This document shows, piece after piece, positions 9,008 to 17,549 of a DNA stretch of 64,000 nucleotides. The notes under the pieces were generated by a model. The model searched no databases. It was not told the DNA's origin and worked only from the letters and a program-made list of their open reading frames with translations. Location: positions 62,001 through 126,000 of the forward strand of contig NZ_JAGENB010000004.1 of the NCBI RefSeq assembly GCF_019991125.1, written 5' to 3'. Position 1 is the stretch's first letter, and each line of letters opens with the position of its first letter. Source of the stretch: Phyllobacterium calauticae (lineage in GTDB: Bacteria > Pseudomonadota > Alphaproteobacteria > Rhizobiales > Rhizobiaceae). The position numbers and the translations under genes are program-made.

Positions 9008-9727
9008 CTACTCCTGGCGCTGACCAGTCAGGCTGAGCAACAACTGGAAGATGTTGACGAAGTTCAGATAGAGCGAGAAAGCGCCGAAGACAGCGAGCTT
9101 CTGTTGCGATTCGGAATCATGGCTCTCGGCATACTGCTCCTTGATCGACTGTGTGTCCCAGGCGGTCAACCCGATGAACACAAGCACACCGGCTACGGAT
9201 ACGACGAACTGCAGCATCGATGAGCCGAGGAAAAGATTGACGAGGCTCGCGATGACCACGCCGATCAGACCCATCATCAGGAAGGAGCTGAACTGCGACA
9301 GGTCACGCTTGGTCGTGTAACCGTAGAGGCTGGTTGCGCCAAACATCGTTGCCGCGATGAAGAAGGTACGGGCAATGCTGGTTCCGGTGAAAACAAGGAA
9401 TACGGATGCCAGGGACAGGCCCATGACAGCGCAGAAGGCCCAGAACATGGCCTGTGCCGACGATGCCGACATGGACTGCATCTTGAACGAGAAAAACATG
9501 ACAAAGGCCAGCGGGGCCAGCATCACGACCCACTTCAACGGCGTCGAAAAGATCGGCACATAGAGAGCCGGTGTTGAGGCAACGACAAAGGCAACAAGAC
9601 CGGTAACAACCAGACCAAGGCCCATGTAGTTGTAGATGCGCAGCATGTGCTGGCGCAGGCCTTCATCAAAGACCGCGGATGACTGGCCGCGTGCCGTATC
9701 CATCCCATAACGCAGAGGTGTATTCAT
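9008..9727 (-). CDS. Bax inhibitor-1 / YccA family membrane protein
   Basis: The 239-aa protein has an N-terminal soluble tail (to about residue 30) and seven hydrophobic segments. The last part contains LVFIGLTAWDTQSIKE and ends with LYLNFVNIFQLLLSLTGQRQ; the Asp residues in these helices are the signature of the BI-1/TMBIM fold. Bacterial members are pH-sensitive calcium leak channels, or FtsH interactors such as YccA. It lies 27 bases downstream of the anti-sigma gene on the same strand, so it may belong to the ECF sigma transcription unit. Physiological role is unknown. Confidence 0.9.
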   Translation of the reverse strand: MNTPLRYGMDTARGQSSAVFDEGLRQHMLRIYNYMGLGLVVTGLVAFVVASTPALYVPIFSTPLKWVVMLAPLAFVMFFSFKMQSMSASSAQAMFWAFCAVMGLSLASVFLVFTGTSIARTFFIAATMFGATSLYGYTTKRDLSQFSSFLMMGLIGVVIASLVNLFLGSSMLQFVVSVAGVLVFIGLTAWDTQSIKEQYAESHDSESQQKLAVFGAFSLYLNFVNIFQLLLSLTGQRQE

Positions 9728-9754
9728 AAACTCGGTTCCTTTCGGTTCGTTGGA

Positions 9755-10528
9755 TCAGTAAAGGGTTTTGGCAAGGCCCAGCGCAGCCTTTTCCAGATCT
9801 GCCGTTGCAGCATCCGAAACGAGCGCATAGGCGACATCGCCAATTTGAAAATAAGCTGCAGACGTGCCGTTCACGCGCAGAGCGCGCGGTTTGACGACAT
9901 CAAACGTGCCGGGACGCACGGCATAGAGCGAAACCGGACCAAGGCTTTCGGACCGGACTTCCATTTCGACACTCGGTCCAAAATTGGACGGAAACAGTTG
10001 AACGTCATGCACCGTCCACTTCTCAGGCATTGCGGGTATGACGATTCCGGTCGACGCGCGTATCTCCGCAGGGTCGTAGCTGCGGGTTTCCGGCTGCGAT
10101 ACCATTTCGGCACGGAGCGATGATGTCTTGTGCGCCATGATGGCGTCTGAGACGTAGGCTGGTGGCGGCGTTGCGGCGACAACTTTGGAGACGGTCAAAG
10201 GACCGAACCCCGCATGGGCCATCCAGCCCAGGGCCAGCAGCACCCCAACCGCCGCAATGCGTTGCAAACCGCCAAACAGCCGGTCCCGTCCGAGACCCCG
10301 TTCAAGCCGGTGCGCGAGTTCTGACGTTTCCGGAGACCCGGCCGTATGCCCCTGCGCCAGCGCAAGCCGAAGTTCGTCGCGCGACTGCAGGTCGGACATG
10401 ACACGAGCGGCCTGTTCCGGATGCTGCGACAGGTAACGTGCAATCTCAATCCGGCGAAGGGTATCGAGCTGGTCGTCTATATAGGCGTCCAGATCCGCTT
10501 CGACGACGGGATCGATCGTTTCAGTCAT
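9755..10528 (-). CDS. Transmembrane anti-sigma factor
   Basis: The 257-aa protein begins with an acidic helical cytoplasmic domain (DAYIDDQLDTLRRIEIARYL), as in anti-sigma factors. One membrane segment follows (AAVGVLLALGWMAHAGF, about residues 92-108), then a periplasmic region of about 140 aa. No zinc HxxxCxxC motif is visible, so this is not a ZAS-type protein. Its start overlaps the ECF sigma gene by 8 bases, the normal sign of translational coupling with its partner. It should hold the sigma factor at the membrane until an envelope or redox signal is sensed. Confidence 0.82.
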   Translation of the reverse strand: MTETIDPVVEADLDAYIDDQLDTLRRIEIARYLSQHPEQAARVMSDLQSRDELRLALAQGHTAGSPETSELAHRLERGLGRDRLFGGLQRIAAVGVLLALGWMAHAGFGPLTVSKVVAATPPPAYVSDAIMAHKTSSLRAEMVSQPETRSYDPAEIRASTGIVIPAMPEKWTVHDVQLFPSNFGPSVEMEVRSESLGPVSLYAVRPGTFDVVKPRALRVNGTSAAYFQIGDVAYALVSDAATADLEKAALGLAKTLY

Positions 10529-11057
10529 CTCGGCCTCCTACAATTTTCAAATGACCGGCCTTTCCCAATTGCCGGTCGTTTTCGTGGGAACGAAGGGTTG
10601 CGCGGGCCCGGCTGATCCGCGACATCAAGGTACCGACCGGGATGTTCAATGTGTTCGCCGCCTCTTCATAGGAAAGACCTTCCAGCGCAACGAGATGAAG
10701 TGCGGACCTCTGCTCTTCGGGAAGAGCAAAAAATGCTTCCCTCACCTGGCCAAGCCGAACGGAATGTTTCTGTGGCGCATCGATGGCCACATCGGCAAGG
10801 GAATAGGCAGCTTCCAACGTTCGGGCCTCTGCCGCGTTTGAACGCTTGACGTCGATGAACCGGTTGTGAAGGATCGAAAGCAACCACCCCCGAAGCGTAT
10901 TGCCGTGACGAAACCCGCTTCGCCGCTCATAGGCGCGCAAAAGCGTATCCTGGACGAGGTCCTCTGCATCCGCGTCGTTCCGGGTCAGGGAACGGGCATA
11001 ACGGCGAAGAGAACCAAGCTGTCCAACAACATCAAAACGTGGTTTCGGCGTTTTCAT
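10521..11057 (-). CDS. ECF-type RNA polymerase sigma factor
   Basis: The 178-aa protein shows sigma region 2 (LTRNDADAEDLVQDTLLRAY, then GWLLSILHNRFIDVKR) and region 4 (LPEEQRSALHLVALEGLSYE followed by PVGTLMSRISRARATLR). Nothing lies between them except the short ECF linker. It is cotranscribed with the overlapping anti-sigma gene. Its own promoter may be self-dependent: minus-strand GGGAAT (11086-11091) and CGTATA (11064-11069), separated by 16 bases, sit directly before the ATG. Confidence 0.92.
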   Translation of the reverse strand: MKTPKPRFDVVGQLGSLRRYARSLTRNDADAEDLVQDTLLRAYERRSGFRHGNTLRGWLLSILHNRFIDVKRSNAAEARTLEAAYSLADVAIDAPQKHSVRLGQVREAFFALPEEQRSALHLVALEGLSYEEAANTLNIPVGTLMSRISRARATLRSHENDRQLGKAGHLKIVGGRDD

Positions 11058-11063
11058 ATAGTG

Positions 11064-11092
11064 TATACGGAGCCCATGCGGTTTTATTCCCG
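11064..11092 (-). promoter_or_regulatory. Candidate ECF autoregulatory promoter
   Basis: On the minus strand GGGAAT, 16 bases, then CGTATA form an ECF-like -35/-10 pair. The -10 element ends only 6 bases before the sigma gene's ATG at 11057, so transcription from it would give a leaderless or near-leaderless mRNA, or the true start codon lies further in. No second copy of the promoter was located elsewhere in the window. Confidence 0.3.
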
Positions 11093-11126
11093 TTACACGA
11101 AATTATTTTATTGTAGCACAAATGGA

Positions 11127-11885
11127 TTATCTGGTTTGGGCCGGTGCGAACGGAGCCATCATGCCGAGATACGGCTTTACCAGCGGCGAAGCGTAGCCGC
11201 CGCGCTTGCTTGTCGTCAGGCCCAGCGTCACCAGACCTTCTGCGAGCTTGACCGCAGCGCCCACACCGTCGACAACCGGGACGCCATATTCCTGTTGCAA
11301 CCGGCGGGCAAGGTCAGCCATCCCTGCACAACCCAGGACAATGGCTTCAGCCTGATCGTCCCGCAGCGCTTTTTCGATTTCAGCGCGGAGCTTTGTCGCG
11401 GCACCGGATGATGGATCGTCGAGGGACAATACGGGAATGGCCGCAGCTCTTACGGTGGCGCGGTCCGACATTCCATAGCGATGCACCAGACCCTTCACCG
11501 GCATGATCGAACGCTCGAGGGTCGTCACGATAGAAAAACGCTGCGCAATGAGCGCTGCGGTTGCGACGGCCGCCTCGCAAATGCCGAGCACGGGAATGGA
11601 TGCCATGGCCCTTGCAGCATCAAGGCCCGTATCATCGAAACAGGCGATGATCGCCGCATCGGCTCCGCTTCTTTCGCCCTCGGCGATCTCCGTGAGCAAG
11701 CCGGGCACCGCAAATGCCTCGTCATAGTAGCCCTCGATCGACACTGGTCCCATGCGCGAGGTCCGAGCGCTGATCTCGGTTGCGGGACCAGCCACAGAAC
11801 GGGCCGCACTCTCGATCGAGTTGGTCATGCTGACGGTGGTATTGGGATTGACGAGCAGAACGCGCATTCGCTGTTTATCCGACAT
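11127..11885 (-). CDS. Aspartate/glutamate/hydantoin racemase family protein
   Basis: About 250 aa, starting VLLVNPNTTVSMT, the hallmark of hydantoin racemases. The two catalytic Cys of the fold are present in IIACFDDTGL and IVLGCAGMADL (about residues 84 and 188 of the longest frame). These enzymes interconvert D- and L-5-substituted hydantoins, or racemise related compounds such as allantoin. The start is uncertain: ATGs at 11891, 11885 and 11867 all give the same core, and the first two overlap the permease gene upstream. It is the last gene of the ABC transporter operon, which suggests the imported compound is a hydantoin-like or ureide-like nitrogen source. Confidence 0.87.
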   Translation of the reverse strand: MSDKQRMRVLLVNPNTTVSMTNSIESAARSVAGPATEISARTSRMGPVSIEGYYDEAFAVPGLLTEIAEGERSGADAAIIACFDDTGLDAARAMASIPVLGICEAAVATAALIAQRFSIVTTLERSIMPVKGLVHRYGMSDRATVRAAAIPVLSLDDPSSGAATKLRAEIEKALRDDQAEAIVLGCAGMADLARRLQQEYGVPVVDGVGAAVKLAEGLVTLGLTTSKRGGYASPLVKPYLGMMAPFAPAQTR

Positions 11886-12696
11886 GTGCACGCCGGCGGC
11901 CTAGAACGATAATCGCCGTCAGGGCAGCAATGATAACCAGAAATGAGAAGACCGACGTAACGGTACCCAGCGCATAAAGCACAGGCGTCGTCACATTCGT
12001 CGTCATTCCGTAGATCTCGAGCGGCAAAGTATTGAATGTGCCGGCGGCCATCAACGTACGGGCAAATTCGTCATAGGAAAGCGTAAAGCCAAAGAGCCCG
12101 ACACCAATCAGGCTCGGGGCAATCATTGGCAGAAGCACGTGGCGAAAGGTCTGCCAGGCATTGGCGCCAAGATCACGCGCCGCCTCTTCATAGACCGGTG
12201 AAAAGCGATTGAATACGGCGAACATGATGAGCACACCGAAGGGCAGCGTCCAGGTCAGATGCGCACCGAGCCCGGATGACCACCATGCGGGCCTTATGCC
12301 GAGCACCTGAAAGAACAGGCCAATGCCGAGGCTGATCAGAATGGAAGGCACGACAAGACTGGAAATCGCGAGATAGAAGAGCAGCATCGATCCCCTGAAC
12401 TTGCGCCGGAATGCCAGGCCGGCCAACAGCGAAACCACGACCGTGATGACCGTGGTCATGAGCCCGAGGATCATGGATCGGCGGAATGACCCGCCAAAAT
12501 CACCGACGGCCTGCTGCTCGAAGAGATTGCTGAACCAATGCAGCGACATTCCATTCATCGGAAAGGTCAAACCTCCGGACGGCCCCTGAAATGACAGAAT
12601 AAAGATTGTCGTGAGCGGCCCGTAGAGGAAAAGCACGAACAGTGTGAAGAAGAAGGCGAGAATGTAGAATTCGCGGGATCTGGTCTCCGAATGCAT
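11875..12696 (-). CDS. ABC transporter permease, PotC-like
   Basis: Inner-membrane subunit of a polyamine/opine-type importer, about 273 aa with six hydrophobic segments. The EAA loop that contacts the ATPase reads EEAARDLGANAWQTFRHVLL. I place the start at the ATG at 12694-12696 (MHSETRSREFY), one base after the stop of the upstream permease, rather than the longer frame that would overlap it. The gene overlaps the racemase start downstream. It pairs with the PotB-like permease. Confidence 0.9.
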   Translation of the reverse strand: MHSETRSREFYILAFFFTLFVLFLYGPLTTIFILSFQGPSGGLTFPMNGMSLHWFSNLFEQQAVGDFGGSFRRSMILGLMTTVITVVVSLLAGLAFRRKFRGSMLLFYLAISSLVVPSILISLGIGLFFQVLGIRPAWWSSGLGAHLTWTLPFGVLIMFAVFNRFSPVYEEAARDLGANAWQTFRHVLLPMIAPSLIGVGLFGFTLSYDEFARTLMAAGTFNTLPLEIYGMTTNVTTPVLYALGTVTSVFSFLVIIAALTAIIVLGRRRAHVG

Positions 12697-12697
12697 G

Positions 12698-13627
12698 TCA
12701 GAGTTCCTTGCGAATATCGACGACACGCAGGATCGCGGCAACGATCAACAGCACGACAATCAGGAGAATGACCGCATTGGCGGCAGCAGCAGGATATTGC
12801 AGGAGCGAAATCTGGTTTGCCATCATCAGGCCGACCGAGGCGCTTTGTCCGCCCGACATAAAGCGCACGGTAATGAAATCACCCATCACCAGCGTGACGA
12901 CGAAAATCGAGCCAATGGCAATGCCGGGCTTGGCCAGCGGTATGATCACATTCGTCAATATCTGAAATCCGGAGGCGCCGGCATCGCGTGCGGCCTCGAT
13001 GAGCGAGCGATCGATACGCATCAACGTGTTGAAGATGGGCGTAACCATGAAGAGCGTGTAAAGATGCACCATCGCCAGAACGACCGCAAACTCTGAAAAC
13101 AGCAGAAACTCAAGTGGCTTGGGAACAATGCCAAGCTGGATCAGCGATGAATTGATCAGGCCATTGCGCCCCAGGAACGGCACCCATGAAATCATCCGGA
13201 TGATGTTCGAGGTAAGGAACGGCACGGTACAGACAAGAAACAGCACCATCTGCATGGTGGTTGAGCGGATATGGAAGGCAAGGAAATAGGCCACCCAGAA
13301 ACCGATAAGCAAGGTGAGGCCCCAGACGATCAGCGTGAACTTGAAGGTGTTCAGATAAATCTTCCATGTGACCCATGAGCCCAGTGTTTCGGTATAATTG
13401 AAGGTGACGAAATCCGGATAGATCCGCACGGAATCATAGTCCCAGAAGCTGACCATGGCGATTGTGAGGATCGGCAACAGCAGAAACAGACCGAGGATAA
13501 GCGCCAGCGGCATCGCCTGGAGATAGGAGAGCATCGGGAGGATCGACTTGGGCCACATCCTGCGAAATGGCCTGGCGAACTTGTCCGGCTCGTTGGTTGT
13601 ATCAGCGGAAAGATCTGTTGTTGTCAT
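12698..13627 (-). CDS. ABC transporter permease, PotB-like
   Basis: The 309-aa inner-membrane permease has six predicted helices after a cytoplasmic N-terminal tail of about 35 aa. The EAA loop is IEAARDAGASGFQILTNVII. With the PotC-like protein it forms the heterodimeric channel of the importer. It follows the binding-protein gene by 63 bases. The order (ATPase, binding protein, PotB, PotC, racemase) is a common rhizobial arrangement for uncharacterised nitrogen-compound importers. Confidence 0.9.
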   Translation of the reverse strand: MTTTDLSADTTNEPDKFARPFRRMWPKSILPMLSYLQAMPLALILGLFLLLPILTIAMVSFWDYDSVRIYPDFVTFNYTETLGSWVTWKIYLNTFKFTLIVWGLTLLIGFWVAYFLAFHIRSTTMQMVLFLVCTVPFLTSNIIRMISWVPFLGRNGLINSSLIQLGIVPKPLEFLLFSEFAVVLAMVHLYTLFMVTPIFNTLMRIDRSLIEAARDAGASGFQILTNVIIPLAKPGIAIGSIFVVTLVMGDFITVRFMSGGQSASVGLMMANQISLLQYPAAAANAVILLIVVLLIVAAILRVVDIRKEL

Positions 13628-13690
13628 GGAACGTTCCTCTGGAAGGACAGGCCGCCCTTCCCCCGGGGGAAAAGGCGGCCAAGCTGCACA

Positions 13691-14986
13691 TCAGGCGGCG
13701 ATGAACTCGTTCCATTTGCGGACCATGTAACGATCCTCGTCCATGACGGAATTCCAGCATGCAACAGCACCCATGCGGGCTTCGAATGCCCCGCCATCGC
13801 GAACTGCCCCCGCCTTCTCCATGACCTTGCCATCGGGAGCAACGATGTCGCCCGCAGCCGGCTTGCCTTCCATCCAATACCCCCATTCATCCGCTGTCAT
13901 GAAGTTCTTCGCGGTTTCAGGCGCTGCGGAATAATAGCCCTGCCGATTGAGATAGGCGCCCACCCAGCCGGAGAGATACCAGTTGATATATTCATAGGCG
14001 ACATCAAGCTCGATGCCGCTCAGGTGCTTGGCGAGACCGAGCCCACCGCCCCAGGCGCGATAGCCCTCTTTCAGCGGCTGATACTTGCAGGCAATACCCT
14101 TGGAGCGGACGGCAGCGACGGCCGGCGACCACATGGACTGGATGACCACCTCACCGGAAGCCATGAGATTCACGCTCTCGTCGAATGTCTTCCAGAAGGA
14201 GCGGAACTGGCCGTCGGTCTTTGCCTTGATGAGGAAGGCAACCGTCTGGTCGATTTCCGCTTTCGTCATATTGCCCTTGTCGCCATACTTGATGGTACCC
14301 ATGGATTCGCAGATCATGGCAGCGTCCATGATGCCGATGGACGGAATATTGATGATCGACGCCTTGCCCTTGAAGGCAGGGTCCATGATATCCGCCCAGC
14401 TGGTGATGTCGCGGCCGACCAGATCCGGCCGGATACCAAGGGTATCGGCATTGTAGATCGTCGGGATCAGAGTCATCCATTTGGTCGGTTCGGAGGCAAA
14501 TTTCGTTGAGTCCGCGCTTTCGACAAAGCCCACGGTATGGGGCGCTGTTCCCTGCGCGATTTTGCTTTCCGGTGTCAGTTTGCCGGTTACGAAAAGCGGG
14601 GCGATCTTGTCGAAATATTTCATCTTCGACACATCCATCGGCTGCATGACACCCGCCGGAAAGACCTTCTTGGCGATCCAATATTCGATATCGGCGATGT
14701 CATAGCTGTCCGGCTGCGTGACCGCGCGCTGGGTCACCGCGTCGGAATCGAGCGCCGTCATCTGCAGCGTAAAGCCGAGATCCTCCTTCACCTTGTTGGC
14801 AACGTCATTGAGATTGGAAACGCCTGTTCCGAACTGGCGCAGGGTTACATTCTTGATGTTTTGCGCCCAGATGGTCGGAAAGCCGGTAATGGCGCCGGAC
14901 CCGGCGACCAGACCTGCAGCGGCGGCGCCCGTCTTCAGAAACGCGCGTCTGTTCAATCCTGCCTTGTGTTTGATTGTATCTGTCAT
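13691..14986 (-). CDS. ABC transporter substrate-binding protein, PotD-like, Tat-exported
   Basis: The 431-aa periplasmic solute-binding protein has a twin-arginine signal (LNRRAFLKTGAAAAGLVAG, residues 11-29) ahead of the mature chain. Later parts such as AYEYINWYLSGWVGAYLNRQ match the spermidine/putrescine-binding (SBP_bac_8 / PotD) family. Tat export implies folding in the cytoplasm before secretion. The ligand is not predictable from sequence; the racemase neighbour favours hydantoin- or ureide-like compounds over polyamines. Confidence 0.88.
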   Translation of the reverse strand: MTDTIKHKAGLNRRAFLKTGAAAAGLVAGSGAITGFPTIWAQNIKNVTLRQFGTGVSNLNDVANKVKEDLGFTLQMTALDSDAVTQRAVTQPDSYDIADIEYWIAKKVFPAGVMQPMDVSKMKYFDKIAPLFVTGKLTPESKIAQGTAPHTVGFVESADSTKFASEPTKWMTLIPTIYNADTLGIRPDLVGRDITSWADIMDPAFKGKASIINIPSIGIMDAAMICESMGTIKYGDKGNMTKAEIDQTVAFLIKAKTDGQFRSFWKTFDESVNLMASGEVVIQSMWSPAVAAVRSKGIACKYQPLKEGYRAWGGGLGLAKHLSGIELDVAYEYINWYLSGWVGAYLNRQGYYSAAPETAKNFMTADEWGYWMEGKPAAGDIVAPDGKVMEKAGAVRDGGAFEARMGAVACWNSVMDEDRYMVRKWNEFIAA

Positions 14987-15015
14987 GTTCAGTTCCCCTT
15001 TTTTGGTTGTTTCAT

Positions 15016-16101
15016 TCAGGAGTTCAGACGCCCGAGAATGATGGCGTCATTGCTGTCCCAGGCGAGCGGGATGGCTTCACCCACGAAAACAGGCTTTTCA
15101 TCGAAGGCCTGGTCGCTGACGATGACCGTGAAATCATCGATGCCGGCACCGGCTACCGAGAGCTTTATCGACGCGCCGCGGTATTCGATGTTGGAAACCA
15201 CGCCGGTAAACCCGAAACCCGCCGCCGACGCGCCGCTGATACGGACGCGATCGGTGCGGATGGCGATATCGATGGCCGCTCCGGCCTCGGCATGACCTGC
15301 GGCAGCGAGCGAAATACCGCCCGGAATATCAAAATGGACAAAGCCCTTCGAACTGTTCGCAACCCGTCCGGAAACCACATTGTGATCGCCCATGAAGCGC
15401 GCCACAAAAGCTGTCGCGGGCCGCTCGAACACGGTTCGCGGATGCGCCGCCTGCTCGATCCTGCCATCGTTCATCACAACGATGAGATCCGCCAGCGCCA
15501 TCGCTTCCTCTTGGCTGTGCGTGACATGGACGAAGGTTATGCCCAGGCTGGTCTGCAGTTTTTTGAGCTCAGCGCGCATGCGTATCTTGAGAAACGGATC
15601 GAGAGCGGAAAGCGGTTCGTCAAGCAGGAGCGCTTCCGGGTCAGTGATCAGGGCGCGTGCAAGTGCGACCCGCTGCTGCTGCCCGCCGGAGAGTTGTGCC
15701 GGCCGGCGGGTCGCATAGGCGTCCATCTGCATCAGTTTGAGCATGGCCATTGCCTTGGCGCGCCGCTCTTCCTTGCCGACGCCCTTCATCTTCAGGCTGA
15801 AGGCGACGTTGTCGATGAGATCGAGATGCGGAAACAGGGCATAGGACTGAAACATCATCGCCGTGCCGCGCTTGGCCGGAGGAAAGTCCGTCACCACAGT
15901 GTTGCCCAGTCGGATATCACCGCTTGAAATCACTTCGTGGCCCGCAATCATCCGCAATGTCGACGTCTTGCCGCAGCCGGATGGACCCAGAAGACAGCAA
16001 TAGGTCCCGGCAGGAATCTTCAGGCTGATCGTGTCCACGGCCGTTGCGGTACCGTAGACTTTCGAAACCGAGACGATGTCAATTTCAGCGGCTTTGCTCA
16101 T
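15016..16101 (-). CDS. ABC transporter ATP-binding protein, PotA-like
   Basis: The 361-aa ATPase shows Walker A (GPSGCGKT, residues 39-46), the LSGGQQQRVALARAL signature, Walker B with ALLLDEPLSALD, and the H-loop (VHVTHSQEEAMALAD). A C-terminal TOBE domain follows, as in PotA. The start MSKAAEIDIVSVSK at 16101 is preferred over a longer frame because homologous ATPases begin there and an AGGGAA-type ribosome site precedes it. It is the first gene of the operon and reads away from the GntR regulator. Confidence 0.93.
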   Translation of the reverse strand: MSKAAEIDIVSVSKVYGTATAVDTISLKIPAGTYCCLLGPSGCGKTSTLRMIAGHEVISSGDIRLGNTVVTDFPPAKRGTAMMFQSYALFPHLDLIDNVAFSLKMKGVGKEERRAKAMAMLKLMQMDAYATRRPAQLSGGQQQRVALARALITDPEALLLDEPLSALDPFLKIRMRAELKKLQTSLGITFVHVTHSQEEAMALADLIVVMNDGRIEQAAHPRTVFERPATAFVARFMGDHNVVSGRVANSSKGFVHFDIPGGISLAAAGHAEAGAAIDIAIRTDRVRISGASAAGFGFTGVVSNIEYRGASIKLSVAGAGIDDFTVIVSDQAFDEKPVFVGEAIPLAWDSNDAIILGRLNS

Positions 16102-16270
16102 GCAGCGTTCCCTTTTCTGCCCACTGGAGCTCTGCATATACCGTGCCAATTCCGAGACTTTCTCCTAAGCCTCTGGAATCCTTGCGCCAATTTTCGCAGG
16201 ATCAGTTTCCCAGCGCATGCCGCAATGCTGCAATGCACAATTTATATTCAATGTTTTCAATCCTCGGTGA

Positions 16271-16284
16271 AATTGTATGCAATT
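16271..16284. promoter_or_regulatory. Candidate GntR(FCD) operator AATTG-TATG-CAATT
   Basis: A palindrome with perfect AATTG/CAATT arms around TATG lies in the divergent region between the PotA-like gene and the gntR gene. FCD-type GntR proteins often bind short TTGTATNCAA-like palindromes. The flanking sequence also repeats GCACAATTTATATT (16235-16248) and GCAATTTATATT (16279-16290), which could be a second half-site or promoter element. Confidence 0.45.
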
Positions 16285-16364
16285 TATATTTCCACAGCGT
16301 GCAATCTTGGGTGCTGGTCTTAGCTGGAAATCGCGCTAAAAAGAGACTTGGAAGGCAGGAACCG

Positions 16365-17078
16365 ATGAAGCCAGCAACTGAGACAGTCCCGTTACGCGAT
16401 GATGCGCAAGATGACCGTTCGCAACTCATTCGTGAGGCGCTCTACAATGCTATCGTCGAGCGAAGGCTGGCCCCGGGGACAAAGCTGATCGAGACCGAGG
16501 TGGGCGAGCTGTTCGACGTCAGCCGCACGGTCGTGCGTGCCGCATTGCAGATGCTGGCATTTGAGGGACTGGTCAAGATCGAGCGCAATCGGGGCGCGTT
16601 CATCGCCTATCCCTCACCAGACGAAGCCCGGCAAATCTTTGAATCCCGCCGGGTCATCGAGCCGGAGATTGCCATGCGTGCGACTGAGCGCATGGCAATG
16701 GCTGACATCGACATGTTTCGCAGCCATCTGAGAGAAGAAGAACGGTTGCTTGCAGAGCGAGGACCAAATGCGCGGCGCGCGGCGATCAAGGCTTCGGGCG
16801 ATTTTCACCTGATGCTCGCTGCGGTTGCCGGAAATCAGATTCTTGAGCGTTTCATGCGGGAACTGATCGCCCGATCATCCCTCGTCATCGCATTATACGG
16901 ACAATCCGGAGCTTCAAGCTGCGCCAGATCGGAACATGCGGATATTCTCGGCGCACTTATCGCACGGGACGGAAAAAAAGCCGCCAGCACGATCCTCCAC
17001 CATATCGATCATATCGAAGAAGATCTTGACTACAGGGCTGCTGGCAATGCGCCGCTGCGTCAAGCGTTGCGGTTGTAG
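16365..17078 (+). CDS. GntR-family regulator, FCD subfamily
   Basis: The 237-aa protein has an N-terminal winged helix (IREALYNAIVERRLAPGTKL, then DVSRTVVRAALQMLAFEGLV) followed by an all-helical FCD ligand domain with its metal-binding Asp/His pattern (FHLMLAAVAGN, then HADILGALIARD). A longer open frame exists upstream, but the ATG at 16365 has a GGCAGGA ribosome site and matches the usual length. It is divergent from the PotABCD-like operon and is its likely ligand-responsive repressor. Confidence 0.92.
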   Translation: MKPATETVPLRDDAQDDRSQLIREALYNAIVERRLAPGTKLIETEVGELFDVSRTVVRAALQMLAFEGLVKIERNRGAFIAYPSPDEARQIFESRRVIEPEIAMRATERMAMADIDMFRSHLREEERLLAERGPNARRAAIKASGDFHLMLAAVAGNQILERFMRELIARSSLVIALYGQSGASSCARSEHADILGALIARDGKKAASTILHHIDHIEEDLDYRAAGNAPLRQALRL

Positions 17079-17102
17079 GTTTCATCCCAAAAGGGAAGGA
17101 TT

Positions 17103-17402
17103 TCATATTCCTTCAGTCCTATGCCTTTTGGTTTCGGTACAGACGCGTTTGATGACGAGCGCAGCCGCAAAACCCAACCCCACCACGCCAAGCACGAGTA
17201 TGACAGGCATCTGCGCGCCGACAAACCAATAGAAAACGGCGAACAGACCTAACAACGCCAGAAGCGCGACGAGCGCTGAACGCTCCGTACTCACCTTAAA
17301 TCGGCAACTGCCTATCATGGCCACAATGCCAATCAGGACCGCTCCCATCCCCACGATGAGTGGCAGTGCAGCCATGAACACTGGCTGGGTTGTTCCGTCC
17401 AT
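17103..17402 (-). CDS. Small hypothetical membrane protein
   Basis: The 99-aa protein has three hydrophobic segments (about residues 9-30, 41-62 and 66-86) and a basic, Cys-containing cytoplasmic end (KRVCTETKRH). A GGGA stretch 8 bases before the ATG could serve as ribosome site. I do not recognise a family. It converges with the gntR gene and lies 147 bases downstream of the histidine kinase gene on the same strand, so it could be read from that transcript. Codon usage looks like its neighbours. Confidence 0.6.
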   Translation of the reverse strand: MDGTTQPVFMAALPLIVGMGAVLIGIVAMIGSCRFKVSTERSALVALLALLGLFAVFYWFVGAQMPVILVLGVVGLGFAAALVIKRVCTETKRHRTEGI

Positions 17403-17549
17403 GCGTATTCCCGTTTCTTGAATTTCTGCTTACTGACACCACAGTCATAATCACCTTTCATTGCAACGAAATTACGGTTGCGTCCCGGCACGCAATCTAT
17501 CGTTGAAGAGCGCCGGAAAAGGGCACAATTCAGCGCAATCTCCTGCCAG

